Assembly: GCA_035315345.1 (NCBI GenBank)
Contig: DATFYA010000058.1
Span: 1 to 63,883 of the forward strand
Direction: 5' to 3'
Origin: Candidatus Methylomirabilota bacterium
GTDB taxonomy: Bacteria > Methylomirabilota > Methylomirabilia > Rokubacteriales > CSP1-6
DNA length: 63,883 bases
A program made the translations under genes and the position numbers. The notes beneath the pieces were generated by a model, which did not search any database, had not been told where the DNA came from, and saw nothing but the letters and a program-made list of their open reading frames with translations. Numbering within the stretch: the stretch's first letter is position 1; each line of letters starts with the position of its first letter. Positions 25,031 through 33,202 of the stretch are shown in pieces.

Positions 25031-25425
25031 CGACACTTCATCCGGGCTCTCCCCTGGGCGACGTGAGCACGCAAACCGTCCACGCAGTACCGCGGCCGAG
25101 CGGTGGCCGGACTCTAGCGCGGGCGGCCGGAAGGATCAATACTGACGACCCGATGTGCAAATCCCCAACGTGCCCAGGGCAAGTCGGACGCGTAGATAGA
25201 GGACCACAACAGATGCTGGAGCGGCGCAGTCGGCCCGTGGCATCGGTCAGTCGATGACGAAGTTCGAGGAGATCATCCCGTGCTCCGTTGGTGAGTTCAT
25301 GTTCGGCCTGAGCCCACACGTATTGGGCGAGGTAGAGTTCCGGCGCATAGGCGGCGAAGAGCACGTTCAGTGCTGTTACGTGGCGAGCTGACCTGCGCTC
25401 CGTCACGAGTTCGCTGCTGAGTCAT
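25031..25425. other. Region upstream of the cyclase gene without a supported gene
   Basis: The minus strand has a 122-codon open frame (25038-25406) whose first 55 codons look weakly protein-like (ALNVLFAAYAPELYLAQYVW) but it lacks a family match, a ribosome site and a plausible end. It may be a remnant. GC is slightly lower than in neighbours. The promoter of the cyclase gene must lie here, but I see no convincing consensus. Confidence 0.4.
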
Positions 25426-25596
25426 CGGCTGGACGGAGGTGGGAGGGGCGGCGGGGGTGGGGCGGGTGACCCGTTCCCGGCCACGCAAGCACGGAGCCTC
25501 ACGTCCCCAGCTTGGGAACTGCTATCCCCGCAAGACGAGATCGCCGGTCGTGGTCAGAGCCCCGCCCCCGCCGCCCCTCCCGCCTCCGTCCGGCCG
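25426..25596 (-). mobile_element. MITE-like hairpin repeat, right copy
   Basis: A 171-bp element with about 39-bp terminal inverted repeats (CGGCTGGACGGAGG at the left end, its complement with one change at the right, continuing through GGGAGGGGCGGCGGGGG with few mismatches). The interior is the reverse complement of the left copy at 21291-21440, about 90% identical. It ends 34 bp from the stop of the convergent MalG-type gene. Confidence 0.7.
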
Positions 25597-25630
25597 CCGC
25601 CACGCCCGTGATGAACGCTCCACAGCGCGC

Positions 25631-26446
25631 CTACTTGACGCTCCCCGCGGTGAGCCCGCTGAGCAGATACGGCTCGATGAGGGCGAAGAGCACGACGACC
25701 GGCACGATGGCGATGGTGGAGGCGGCGAAGAGGAGGTCCCAGTGCTGCACGTACGCGGTCACGTACGACGTGATGCCCACGGTGAGCGGGCGCATCTCGG
25801 CGTCGGTCATCAGGGTGAGGGCCACGATGTACTCGTTCCAGGCCGCGATGAACGCGAAGATCGTCGCGGTCACGATGCCGGGCCGGGCCACCGGCAGGAT
25901 GATGCGGAAGAGCGCGCCGGCGGCCCCGCACCCGTCGACCGCGGCCGCCTCCTCGATCTCGCGCGGGATCGAGGTGAAGAAGGCGCGCAGGATCCAGATC
26001 GCGAAGGCCAGGTTGAAGGCGGCGTTGACCAGGATGAGCGCCGCGTAGGTGTTGATCAGCCCGAGCTCGAAGAACTCGCGATAGAGGCCGACCACGAGCG
26101 CGGTGGGCGCGAACATCTGGCTCACCAGCACGAGGAACAGGAAGGCGCTCCGTCCGGGGAAGCGATGCCGCGCGGTGTGATACGCGGCGGGCACCGCGGC
26201 CACGATCACCAGCGCGGTGGAGACGACCGCCACCACCAGCGAGACCCGCAGCCAGGACTGGAAGTCGGGATCCCGCAACACCGTCCAGAAGTTGGCGGGC
26301 CGCCAGTCCATCGGCAAGAGGCGCGGCGGCGTGATGCGCAGCTCCGCCTCGGGCTTGAGCGCGGTGAGCAGCATCACCAGGTAGGGCGCGAGCACCAGGC
26401 CGGCGGCCAGCCACCCCGCCGCGGCCAGCGCGGGGCGACGGATCAG
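25631..26446 (-). CDS. ABC transporter permease, MalG type, apparent CTG start
   Basis: A 271-residue permease: one anchor from about residue 12, the EAA loop IEEAAAVDGCGAAGALFRIIL, and the GLTAGSVK end shared with the permease ending at 21256. There is no ATG, GTG or TTG between the upstream stop and the first membrane segment; the reading frame begins at CTG 26446 in a CTGA overlap with the upstream stop, 5 bp after GGAGGAG. I infer a CTG start. Partner of the next permease upstream. Confidence 0.85.
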   Translation of the reverse strand: MIRRPALAAAGWLAAGLVLAPYLVMLLTALKPEAELRITPPRLLPMDWRPANFWTVLRDPDFQSWLRVSLVVAVVSTALVIVAAVPAAYHTARHRFPGRSAFLFLVLVSQMFAPTALVVGLYREFFELGLINTYAALILVNAAFNLAFAIWILRAFFTSIPREIEEAAAVDGCGAAGALFRIILPVARPGIVTATIFAFIAAWNEYIVALTLMTDAEMRPLTVGITSYVTAYVQHWDLLFAASTIAIVPVVVLFALIEPYLLSGLTAGSVK

Positions 26447-27336
26447 ACCGGCTCCTCCCGCCAGCGCGAGACGCGCAGGTACGCGACGACCGCGAGCAGG
26501 ATCAGGAGCACGTTCACGACGCCCAGCGCGGCGGCCAGGCCCACGTCGCGCAGCGCGCTCTTGAACGCGATCTTGTACATGTAGGTGATCATGGTGTCGT
26601 GGGCGAAGCCGGGGTTGCGATCGTTGAGGGTCCACACGATCGGGAACGAGTTGAACACGTAGATCAGGTTGAGCACCGCGGCGACCAGCAGCGCCGGGCG
26701 CAGCAGGGGGAGCGTGACGGCGCGGTATGCGCGCCAGGCGGAGGCGCCGTCGACGCGGGCCGCCTCGTAGACTTCGCCGGGAATGGTCTGCAGCCCCGCC
26801 AGCAGCACGTAGGTGGTGAAGGGCAGCGAGACGAACACACCCACCGCGATCATGGCGCCCATCACGGTGCCGTCGTCGCCCAGCCAGTCCACCGGACGAG
26901 CGAGCAGGCCCGTCGCGGTCAGCAGCCGGTTGAGCAGGCCGAAGTAGTAATCGTAGAGCCACACGAAGAGCTTCGCGGTCATGATGAGCGAGGCCGCCCA
27001 CGGCACGATGAGCGCCCAGCGCACGAGACGGCGCCCCGGGAACGCCGACTCCAGCAGCTGGGCCAGCGCGAGCGAGATCAGGATGGTGATCGCCACCACG
27101 CCCACCACCCACACCACCGTGTTGCCGATGACGGCGGACAGGGCCTCCTGCTCGAGGAGTCGGCGGTAGTTGCGGAGGCCGACCGCGCCCTGGTAGAGGC
27201 CGGTGATCGAGTAGCGCCCGAGCGAGGCGCGAACCAGCTCGACGGCGGGATAGACCACCACCGCGCCGATGAGGAGCAGGCTCGGTCCGAGCCAGAGCAG
27301 TGCCCGCCCCGCGCCGCGGCCCGGCGCGGCGGTCAG
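26443..27336 (-). CDS. ABC transporter permease, MalF type, apparent CTG start
   Basis: A 297-residue permease with LLWLGPSLLLIGAVVVYPAV as first membrane segment and EVYEAARVDGASAWRAYRAV as EAA loop. As in its neighbour, no standard start codon precedes the first segment; CTG 27336 overlaps the binding-protein stop as CTGA and follows GGAGAG by 6 bp. Its own stop overlaps the next gene by 4 bp, indicating tight coupling through the operon. Confidence 0.85.
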   Translation of the reverse strand: MTAAPGRGAGRALLWLGPSLLLIGAVVVYPAVELVRASLGRYSITGLYQGAVGLRNYRRLLEQEALSAVIGNTVVWVVGVVAITILISLALAQLLESAFPGRRLVRWALIVPWAASLIMTAKLFVWLYDYYFGLLNRLLTATGLLARPVDWLGDDGTVMGAMIAVGVFVSLPFTTYVLLAGLQTIPGEVYEAARVDGASAWRAYRAVTLPLLRPALLVAAVLNLIYVFNSFPIVWTLNDRNPGFAHDTMITYMYKIAFKSALRDVGLAAALGVVNVLLILLAVVAYLRVSRWREEPV

Positions 27337-28565
27337 CGAGCGCTCTCCGCCGCGTTCTTCTGGAGGCGGTCGAGGACCTGCTTGGGGTCGCCGCCCGGCT
27401 GGACGGCGGCGCCGATGTTCTGCTGCACGTCGAGCTTGACCTTGTCCCACACCGGGTCGGTGGTGGGGGCCAGGCGTGCGCTCGGCAGCGCGGCGAGGTA
27501 GGGCTTGAGCTTCTCGTTGCCGCTCATCTTCTCGAGGCCCGACTTCGTCACCGGCAGGAATCCTTCCGCGGTGATCCAGCGGGTGATCTGGTCGGGCTGG
27601 TAGTAGAGGTCGAGGAACTGGCGCACCGCCTCCTGGTTGCCCTTCTTCTTGAAGGCCATGAGGTAGTCCTCGACGCCAAGGGTGACCGCGGTGCCCGTGT
27701 TGCTCGGCATCTGGGTCACCCCGTAGTTGACCTTCTTCTCGGCGTCCAGCTGGGCGGCGAGGGGGCTGAAACCCATGACCATGCCGACCTTGCCGTCCTT
27801 GAAGAGCTGGAAGGCGCCGTCGGTGCGATTGGTCTTGCCCGGATTCACCTGGGTCACCTTGTAGGTGTTGGCGAGCGCGGCGAGGAACTGCAGCGTCTGC
27901 ACGTTCTTCTCGCTGTTGATGGTCCAGGCGTCGCCCGACTTCCAGTCGCCGCCGTTGTTCCACATCCAGATCGACCACTCGGCCTGCGCCTCTTCGGGGC
28001 CCAGCGGCAGCGCGTAGCCGATCGCGTCGCCGCCGGTGGCCTGCACCTTGCGCGCGGCCTGCACGAGCTCGTCCCAGGTGCGCGGCGGCTCGGCCACGCC
28101 CGCGCGGGCGAGCAGGTCGCGGTTGTAGAAGAACGCACGGGCGCTCGCGAGGATCGGGAAGCCGTAGAGCGTGTCGCGATAGGTGCCGCCGCGCGCGAAG
28201 GCCTCGAGGAAATCCTCGCGGGTCTTCGGCGACAGCGCCTCGTTCGCCGAGTAGAGCAGCCCGTCCTTCGCGTAGCTCGAGAACGAGTTGAGGTTCAGGA
28301 CGTCGGGCGGCTGGTTGTTCTGGATCATGGTGCTGACCTGCTGGTCGATCGAGTTCCAGTCGATCACCTGCAGGTCGACCTTGGTCCCGGTCTTCTCGGT
28401 GTACTGCTGCGCGAGGCCCTGCCAGAACGGCCGCGTGTGATCCTTGCTGTACTCCGCGATGACGACCTTGATCGACCTGGGCTTGTCCGAGCCGCCGCAC
28501 CCGCCGGCGACGAGGGCGCCCGCGGCGACCAGCGCCAGGACCACGAGACGACGGCTCATCCTCAT
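27333..28565 (-). CDS. ABC transporter substrate-binding lipoprotein (family 1)
   Basis: A 410-residue lipoprotein: signal RRLVVLALVAAGALVAGGC gives the lipidated cysteine near residue 23, followed by a sugar-type binding protein (VVIAEYSKDHTRPFWQGLA, LLYSANEALSPKTREDF, PDQITRWITAEGFLPVT). The start is ATG 28565, 7 bp after a TAGTAT box with CTTACA 19 bp further upstream, so a leaderless message is possible; ATG 28574 is an alternative. It heads the minus-strand operon; no ATPase gene is present. Confidence 0.87.
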   Translation of the reverse strand: MRMSRRLVVLALVAAGALVAGGCGGSDKPRSIKVVIAEYSKDHTRPFWQGLAQQYTEKTGTKVDLQVIDWNSIDQQVSTMIQNNQPPDVLNLNSFSSYAKDGLLYSANEALSPKTREDFLEAFARGGTYRDTLYGFPILASARAFFYNRDLLARAGVAEPPRTWDELVQAARKVQATGGDAIGYALPLGPEEAQAEWSIWMWNNGGDWKSGDAWTINSEKNVQTLQFLAALANTYKVTQVNPGKTNRTDGAFQLFKDGKVGMVMGFSPLAAQLDAEKKVNYGVTQMPSNTGTAVTLGVEDYLMAFKKKGNQEAVRQFLDLYYQPDQITRWITAEGFLPVTKSGLEKMSGNEKLKPYLAALPSARLAPTTDPVWDKVKLDVQQNIGAAVQPGGDPKQVLDRLQKNAAESAR

Positions 28566-28708
28566 CGCGCCCATACTACAAAAGTTCTCGCCGAGCGTGT
28601 AAGTCTTACTCGACTCGGCGGAGCGCCGCGAGGGCCGCGCGAGTAGAATGGCGGGGTCACCGATCACCCGGGGGCGGCATGCTACTTGCTGCCGCAAGGG
28701 AGGCTCCC

Positions 28709-29128
28709 ATGGCGCGTCTCCTCGTCCTGTGCGTTGTCGTGCTGGCCCTGACTGCGTGCTCCGCGTCGTCCGGCGCGCCGAGGGCGCAGCGCAGCGAGTT
28801 CGAGGACATCCCGGTCCCGGCCGGGCTCACTCTCGACAACAGCCGGACCACGATCATCGAGTCGCCGACCGTGAAGGCGGCGCGCCTCTTCTACAAGAGC
28901 CGCGTCAAGCCCGACAGCCTCGCGGTGGCCTACCGCACCTCGCTGGAGGCCAACGGCTGGCGCCACGTCTCCTCGACCACCTCCGCGAACAACGGAACAA
29001 TCCAGGTCTACGAGAAACCGGACAGCTCGCTGCAGGTGATGATCTACGAGAGCTGGTACTACACGTGGTCCGAGGTCTCCGCGACGCGGATCGTCGCGCG
29101 GCCGAGCACCGCCGCTCCGAGCCGGTAG
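28709..29128 (+). CDS. Uncharacterised lipoprotein
   Basis: A 139-residue protein with lipobox LTAC after a 17-residue hydrophobic signal. The mature part has EFEDIPVPAGLTLDNSRTTI and SLEANGWRHVSST and looks like a small alpha/beta domain. Similar lipoproteins occur in deltaproteobacteria and Rokubacteria, but I know no function. ATG 28709 follows GGGAGG; ten upstream codons are rejected. It is divergent from the binding-protein gene and 16 bp ahead of the OmpA-type gene. Confidence 0.75.
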   Translation: MARLLVLCVVVLALTACSASSGAPRAQRSEFEDIPVPAGLTLDNSRTTIIESPTVKAARLFYKSRVKPDSLAVAYRTSLEANGWRHVSSTTSANNGTIQVYEKPDSSLQVMIYESWYYTWSEVSATRIVARPSTAAPSR

Positions 29129-29144
29129 GCCGAAGGAGGTCGAC

Positions 29145-29771
29145 ATGAGACCGATCGCGAAGACGGGCACGCTGTCCCCATTGCTCCTGTGGCTCTTTAC
29201 CGGTTGCGCGGCCACCTCGCCGGCCTACGTCGCGCCGGTGCAGCCCGCGCGAGGCGGCGACGCGCAGGTCGATCAGCGGATGAGCGCGATGGAGGGGCGA
29301 ATCAACGACATGAGCCAGCGGCTGGACAAGGTCGACGGCGCGGTGGCCGGTGCCCAGAGCCGCGCCGACGAGGCGGTCCAGAAGGCGGACGGGGTGAATA
29401 GTCGCCTGACCCGCCTCTGGTCGAACCGATTCAACCAGAAGGTCTCCGACAGCCTCGAGGTGTACTTCTCGCCAGACAGCATCGAGCTGAGCGACGCGGC
29501 GCAGACCGCGCTGCTCGCGGTGGTGAAGGAGATGCAGGCCCACCCGACGCTCACCGTCGAGCTCGGCGGCTACACCGATCCCCGCGGCGCCCTCGATTAC
29601 AACTACGGCCTCAGCCAGCGCCGGGTGGATTCGGTCCGCCGGTTCCTGATGGACAAGGGCATCCAGCTCGCCCGCATCCAGGCCGCGAGCCTGGGCCCGA
29701 TCTCGGACTCGAGCATCCCGGACATCAAGAAGCGGCGGGTCACCGTCCGTCTCATGGCGGACCAGGAATAG
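29145..29771 (+). CDS. OmpA-family lipoprotein
   Basis: A 208-residue protein with lipobox FTGC near residue 21, a coiled-coil stretch resembling Lpp/TolB-type spacers (RMSAMEGRINDMSQRLDKVD) and a C-terminal OmpA/Pal peptidoglycan-binding domain from about residue 100 (VYFSPDSIELSDAAQ, VELGGYTDPRGALDYNYGLS, LSQRRVDSVRRFL). It should tether the outer membrane to peptidoglycan. ATG 29145 follows AAGGAGG. Confidence 0.88.
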   Translation: MRPIAKTGTLSPLLLWLFTGCAATSPAYVAPVQPARGGDAQVDQRMSAMEGRINDMSQRLDKVDGAVAGAQSRADEAVQKADGVNSRLTRLWSNRFNQKVSDSLEVYFSPDSIELSDAAQTALLAVVKEMQAHPTLTVELGGYTDPRGALDYNYGLSQRRVDSVRRFLMDKGIQLARIQAASLGPISDSSIPDIKKRRVTVRLMADQE

Positions 29772-29839
29772 CCGGCCCGCCCGGCCCGCGCCCGCACCCG
29801 GCCGTCAACGACGGCGCCGGGCGCGCGGGCTCACTCCTC

Positions 29840-30172
29840 GTGCGAGATCGACACGGCACGAGCGCCCGATGGCGACGGGCGGGGCCGGCGGCGGCGATCG
29901 CGCTCTTGCTGGCCGGTTGCGTGGTCGCGACGCCGGTGGTGGTGAAGCGGCCGCCCCCGCTGCCCCCGCCCCGTGTCGAGATCAGCCCGGTCGCGCCGTC
30001 GCCGGCGCACGTCTGGTTGCCGGGCCACTGGGCGTGGCACCGCAATCACTACGTGTGGGTGCCCGGGCACTGGGAGGTGCCGGTGTCGCCGGGCTACGTG
30101 TGGGTCCCCGGTGGATGGGCGCCGCGGGCCGACGGCTACATATGGGTCGAGGGGCACTGGCGGGCGCGGTAG
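29840..30172 (+). CDS. YXWxxGHW-repeat lipoprotein
   Basis: A 110-residue lipoprotein (lipobox LLAGC) with a Pro-rich spacer and then repeats of the form xxWxPGHWxW: WLPGHWAW, YVWVPGHWEV, YVWVPGGWAP and YIWVEGHW. This is the WXXGXW repeat pattern of small secreted or surface proteins of unknown function. The only start consistent with the signal is GTG 29840, without a strong ribosome site. Confidence 0.78.
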   Translation: MRDRHGTSARWRRAGPAAAIALLLAGCVVATPVVVKRPPPLPPPRVEISPVAPSPAHVWLPGHWAWHRNHYVWVPGHWEVPVSPGYVWVPGGWAPRADGYIWVEGHWRAR

Positions 30173-30190
30173 GCCGGTGTGCGTTAGACC

Positions 30191-30254
30191 ACCCCTCAAC
30201 CTGCCCTCTCCCCTGAGGGAAGAAGGATCGGAGCGGCCACCTGAGGGAGAGGGT
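30191..30254. repeat. Dispersed GC hairpin repeat, copy 2
   Basis: CCCTCAACCTGCCCTCTCCC and, 35 bp on, CCTGAGGGAGAGGG form an inverted pair between the convergent lipoprotein and DUF5666-like genes. Same family as copies at 4881, 48811, 54717 and 56057. Confidence 0.65.
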
Positions 30255-30256
30255 TC

Positions 30257-30868
30257 TCACATCGGGGGGATGAGGCCGTCCTTGCCCACGAGCACGCGGG
30301 CGGCGGTGACGGTGCCGTCGGCCTGCTGCTGGGCGGGGATGAACACGTGAGCCCCCGGGCGGAGCAACGTCTTGTCGCCGGCCGCGAAGGTCACGATCGG
30401 CACGTCGTTGGGCACGATCACCCGCACGAGGCCGCCCTTGTGCTTGAGGGTGAGCAGCGGGCCCTCGACCCGCTCCACCAGCACATCCACCGTCGCGTTG
30501 GTCATGGTGCTGCCCGGAGAGAGGTCCCACGGATAGTGACCCTCGCCGGTGCCGCGCGCGGACTCGGGGAAGATCAGCACCTCCTGCGCCACGAAGGTGC
30601 CGTCGCCCTTCGGCCGCGCGGCGGTGCCGACGAAGGCGCCCTCCTTGATGTCACGGAGCGCGGCCTTGACCACGCCGGTCACCGTGTAGTTGTCGGCCAG
30701 GCGGACCGGCACCGTGGAGTTGTCGCGCGACACGACGGTGAGGGTCTGGCCCGACACCGTGGCGATGGCGCCCCGCACGCGAATCGGCACCTGCGCGCTC
30801 GCACCGGGCGCCGTCGCGACGAGCAGCGCGAAGGTCAGTAGCCGCGTCTTCAGTGTCAGCCGTCTCAT
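30257..30868 (-). CDS. Exported DUF5666-like protein
   Basis: A 203-residue secreted protein: signal ending near APGASAQ, then repeated beta units of the kind found in DUF5666 proteins (VRGAIATVSGQTLTVVSRDN, VKAALRDIKEGAFVGTAARP, GHYPWDLSPGSTMTNATV). Function unknown. ATG 30868 overlaps the stop of the phosphatase-family gene (ATGA), so the two are coupled. It ends 2 bp from the dispersed repeat. Confidence 0.78.
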   Translation of the reverse strand: MRRLTLKTRLLTFALLVATAPGASAQVPIRVRGAIATVSGQTLTVVSRDNSTVPVRLADNYTVTGVVKAALRDIKEGAFVGTAARPKGDGTFVAQEVLIFPESARGTGEGHYPWDLSPGSTMTNATVDVLVERVEGPLLTLKHKGGLVRVIVPNDVPIVTFAAGDKTLLRPGAHVFIPAQQQADGTVTAARVLVGKDGLIPPM

Positions 30869-32214
30869 GGGAGCAGAACCTTTCCGTCGGTGGGCAGGGT
30901 GAGATTCAGGCGCCGCGCCAGCGTGGTCGCGATGTCGCGCATGTCGATGAGCCCCAGCGAGCGGCCGGCCGGCACGCTCGGCCCGATCAGGAAGAACGAC
31001 GCGCGCAGATCGGGCAGATCGGGGAGCTGGCCGTGCTGCCCGGCCATCGGGGCCTTCGTCACGAGCGTCCCGCTGAGGCCGGAGCCCGCGGTCCAGTCGG
31101 TCCGCAGCCCGATCACGAAGGCGGCGCCGGGAAAGCCGCCTCGATCTTTCGCGACGGCCCCGTCCAGCACCCGGTCGATGCCGTGGGCCGGGTCGGCGGC
31201 GAGCCGATCGAGGATGGCCTTCACGTGAGCGCGCGTGGCCACGTCCGCGTCGTCCTTCAGCATCACCGCGATGCAGCCGCCGGCGGTCCACGCCATCGCC
31301 TTCCAGTCGGTCACCTTGTTCTGCGCGCCCGTCGTGATGAGGCCGGCGCCGCGCAGCTCCACGTTCAGGTTGAGCTGCATCGTGGTCGCGCCGAATCCGT
31401 GGTCGGACACGATGGCCACGTAGGCGCGCCCCGGCGCCGCGGTCTCGGCGGCGGCGCGGAGGGTGCCCACCACCGCGTCGAGCCGCTCCAGCGCGGCGAG
31501 GCTGTCCGGGCTGAACGGCCCGGTGGTGTGCTCGGTGTGGTCGAGCGAGATCAGGTGCAGCGTGAGCAGGTTGGGTCGCTTCTTCTCGAGGATGCGCACC
31601 GCGTACCGCGCGCGCTGCTCGTCGGACTCCACGGTGAGCGCGCGGGGATAGGGCCCGACCTCGGCCTCCAGCTCCGCGATCAGGCCCGGCGTCGAGATCG
31701 CGCGCAGCAGCTTGGTATCGTCCGGCGTGCCGGCCCGCCAGAACTCGGGGATGTTCCAGGTCACCCGCGCCCCCACGCTCACCGGCCACTGCACGCTGGC
31801 CGTGCTGAGCCCGGCCCGGCTCGCCGCGTCCCACAGGGTCGGTACGCGGATATCCTCCGCGTACCAGTACCAGCCGCCCTGGTTCTCGCGCAGCGGATCG
31901 AACACGGTGTTGGCGAGGATGCCGTGCTTGGCCGGCCACACCCCGGTGATCAGCGTGGTGTGGCTCGGGTACGTGACGGTGGGGATCACCCCCTGCACGC
32001 CGTCCGCGAAGGTGCCCTCGGTGAGGAAGCGGCGCAGGTTCGGGATCTTCGAGCCGTGCCGGTCGGCCGCGGTCACGTAGTCCGGGCGCAGTCCGTCGAT
32101 CGAGATCATCAACAGCAGCGGGCTCTGCACCGGCTGCTGCGCGACCGCCACGCCGACCCAGAGCAGCACCGCCATCACCGCGAGCCACACCGAGCGAGCG
32201 CGGTCCGGTATCAT
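30865..32214 (-). CDS. Alkaline-phosphatase-superfamily (nucleotide pyrophosphatase/phosphodiesterase-like) protein
   Basis: A 449-residue exported enzyme. After a signal peptide ending near VAVAQ, the first metal Asp is in LLLMISIDGLRPD, the nucleophile Thr in TVTYPSHTTLITG, and later metal ligands in LISLDHTEH and VSDHGFGA. This is the pattern of type I phosphodiesterase/nucleotide pyrophosphatases. It should cleave phosphodiester or phosphomonoester bonds in the periplasm. Divergent by 38 bp from the gene at 32253. Confidence 0.88.
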   Translation of the reverse strand: MIPDRARSVWLAVMAVLLWVGVAVAQQPVQSPLLLMISIDGLRPDYVTAADRHGSKIPNLRRFLTEGTFADGVQGVIPTVTYPSHTTLITGVWPAKHGILANTVFDPLRENQGGWYWYAEDIRVPTLWDAASRAGLSTASVQWPVSVGARVTWNIPEFWRAGTPDDTKLLRAISTPGLIAELEAEVGPYPRALTVESDEQRARYAVRILEKKRPNLLTLHLISLDHTEHTTGPFSPDSLAALERLDAVVGTLRAAAETAAPGRAYVAIVSDHGFGATTMQLNLNVELRGAGLITTGAQNKVTDWKAMAWTAGGCIAVMLKDDADVATRAHVKAILDRLAADPAHGIDRVLDGAVAKDRGGFPGAAFVIGLRTDWTAGSGLSGTLVTKAPMAGQHGQLPDLPDLRASFFLIGPSVPAGRSLGLIDMRDIATTLARRLNLTLPTDGKVLLP

Positions 32215-32252
32215 GGCGGGGACAGCATATAGCAGGATCCCGGGGGACGACC

Positions 32253-32636
32253 ATGACGAGGACGCGACGCCTGGCAGCGCTGCTGGTGACGGCTGTCTGC
32301 GCGGGATGGCTCGTCCCGCCGGTTCACGCGCAGGACGTGGAGAAGATCGCGATGTCGCGGGTACGCCTGACCACCGAGCCGGCGCTGACCCAGGGCTGCG
32401 CGCGTCTGGGATCGGCGCGCGACGACTCGCTCAAGGACCTGCGCCGCAAGATCGTGCGGTTCGGCGGCAACACCGGCCTGCTCACCTTCGGCGGCCTCGA
32501 GGACCTCGAAGTCGTCTTCGCCGAGGTGTTCCGCTGCGCCGATCCTCCGGCCGCCGCTCCGGGCACCGCGCCCGCGCACGTCCCGGTGCCGCCGGCGGGC
32601 CCGCCGCCTCCGCCCCCTCCCCCGCCGGTCCGCTGA
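32253..32636 (+). CDS. Exported RcsF/DUF4156-like small protein with proline-rich tail
   Basis: A 127-residue secreted protein: signal ending near VHAQ, then a core of about 70 residues (GCARLGSARDDSLKDLRRKI, FGGNTGLLTFGGLED, AEVFRC) with two cysteines bracketing the domain, reminiscent of the DUF4156/RcsF fold; the last 30 residues are almost all P, A and G. The family link is an inference from pattern. Divergent from the phosphatase-family gene. Confidence 0.6.
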   Translation: MTRTRRLAALLVTAVCAGWLVPPVHAQDVEKIAMSRVRLTTEPALTQGCARLGSARDDSLKDLRRKIVRFGGNTGLLTFGGLEDLEVVFAEVFRCADPPAAAPGTAPAHVPVPPAGPPPPPPPPPVR

Positions 32637-32649
32637 GCGCCGCCGGCGA

Positions 32650-33165
32650 TCAGCCGGCCGCGAACAGGTCCTTGCGGATGACCGCGTGGACGCCCCAGTT
32701 GCCGTCCACGACCTGGGTCACCCCGAAGTCCACGCCGACCGACAGCAGCGAGATCGCCTCGTCCTCACCGAGCCCGCGCGCGGTCATGAGGAAGCGGCGC
32801 GCCTTGCGGAAGGCGTCGCGCATGGCCCGGTCCACCGAGGATTCGGCGAAGACGCGGTCCTGCGCGTCCGGGCCCAGCTCGGTCAGGAAGCGGGGGAAGC
32901 TGAAGCCGTGGACCACCCACTCGTCGGCCGTCTCGAGCAGCGGGTAGTCGAGCCCGGCCAGCGGCGTGCCGGGCAGCCGAGCGCGCGGGTGCAGCACCAG
33001 CTGGACAGTGCCGGTGAGCGAGCACTCGATCGCGGTGCCGCACAGCTCGGAGTCGCCCTGCGAGGCGTGCGGGTCGCCCGCGGAGAGCAGCGCGCCCGGC
33101 ACCGCGACCGGGTAGAACATGCTCGCGCCCCGGCCGATGCGCCAGTCGTCGATGTTGCCGCCCAC
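32650..33165 (-). pseudogene. C-terminal remnant of acetamidase/formamidase
   Basis: The 171 codons match only the C-terminal half of FmdA-type amidases: GGNIDDW, PGALLSAGDPHASQGDSE, CGTAIECSLTG, and a late FGVTQVVDGNWGVHAVI. Homology continues a little upstream of the first start codon (NTIPPHY to about 33191) and is then cut by the stop of the ABC fusion gene at 33203, so the N-terminal half is gone. Formamidases of this family release ammonia from formamide, which fits the nitrogen-scavenging operon, but this copy is probably inactive. Confidence 0.75.
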
Positions 33166-33202
33166 GTAGTGGGGCGGAATCGTGTTGCGTGAGCGCTTCG
33201 GG

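Noticed and set aside
25038-25406. 122-codon minus-strand ORF upstream of the cyclase gene
   Set aside because: No ribosome site, no family match and an implausible second half. It could be a remnant but is not supportable as a gene.
33166-33202. In-frame TGA upstream of the formamidase fragment as a second selenocysteine site
   Set aside because: The TGA lies inside the last codons of the permease-ATPase gene read in another frame; no Cys position of the amidase family corresponds to it.
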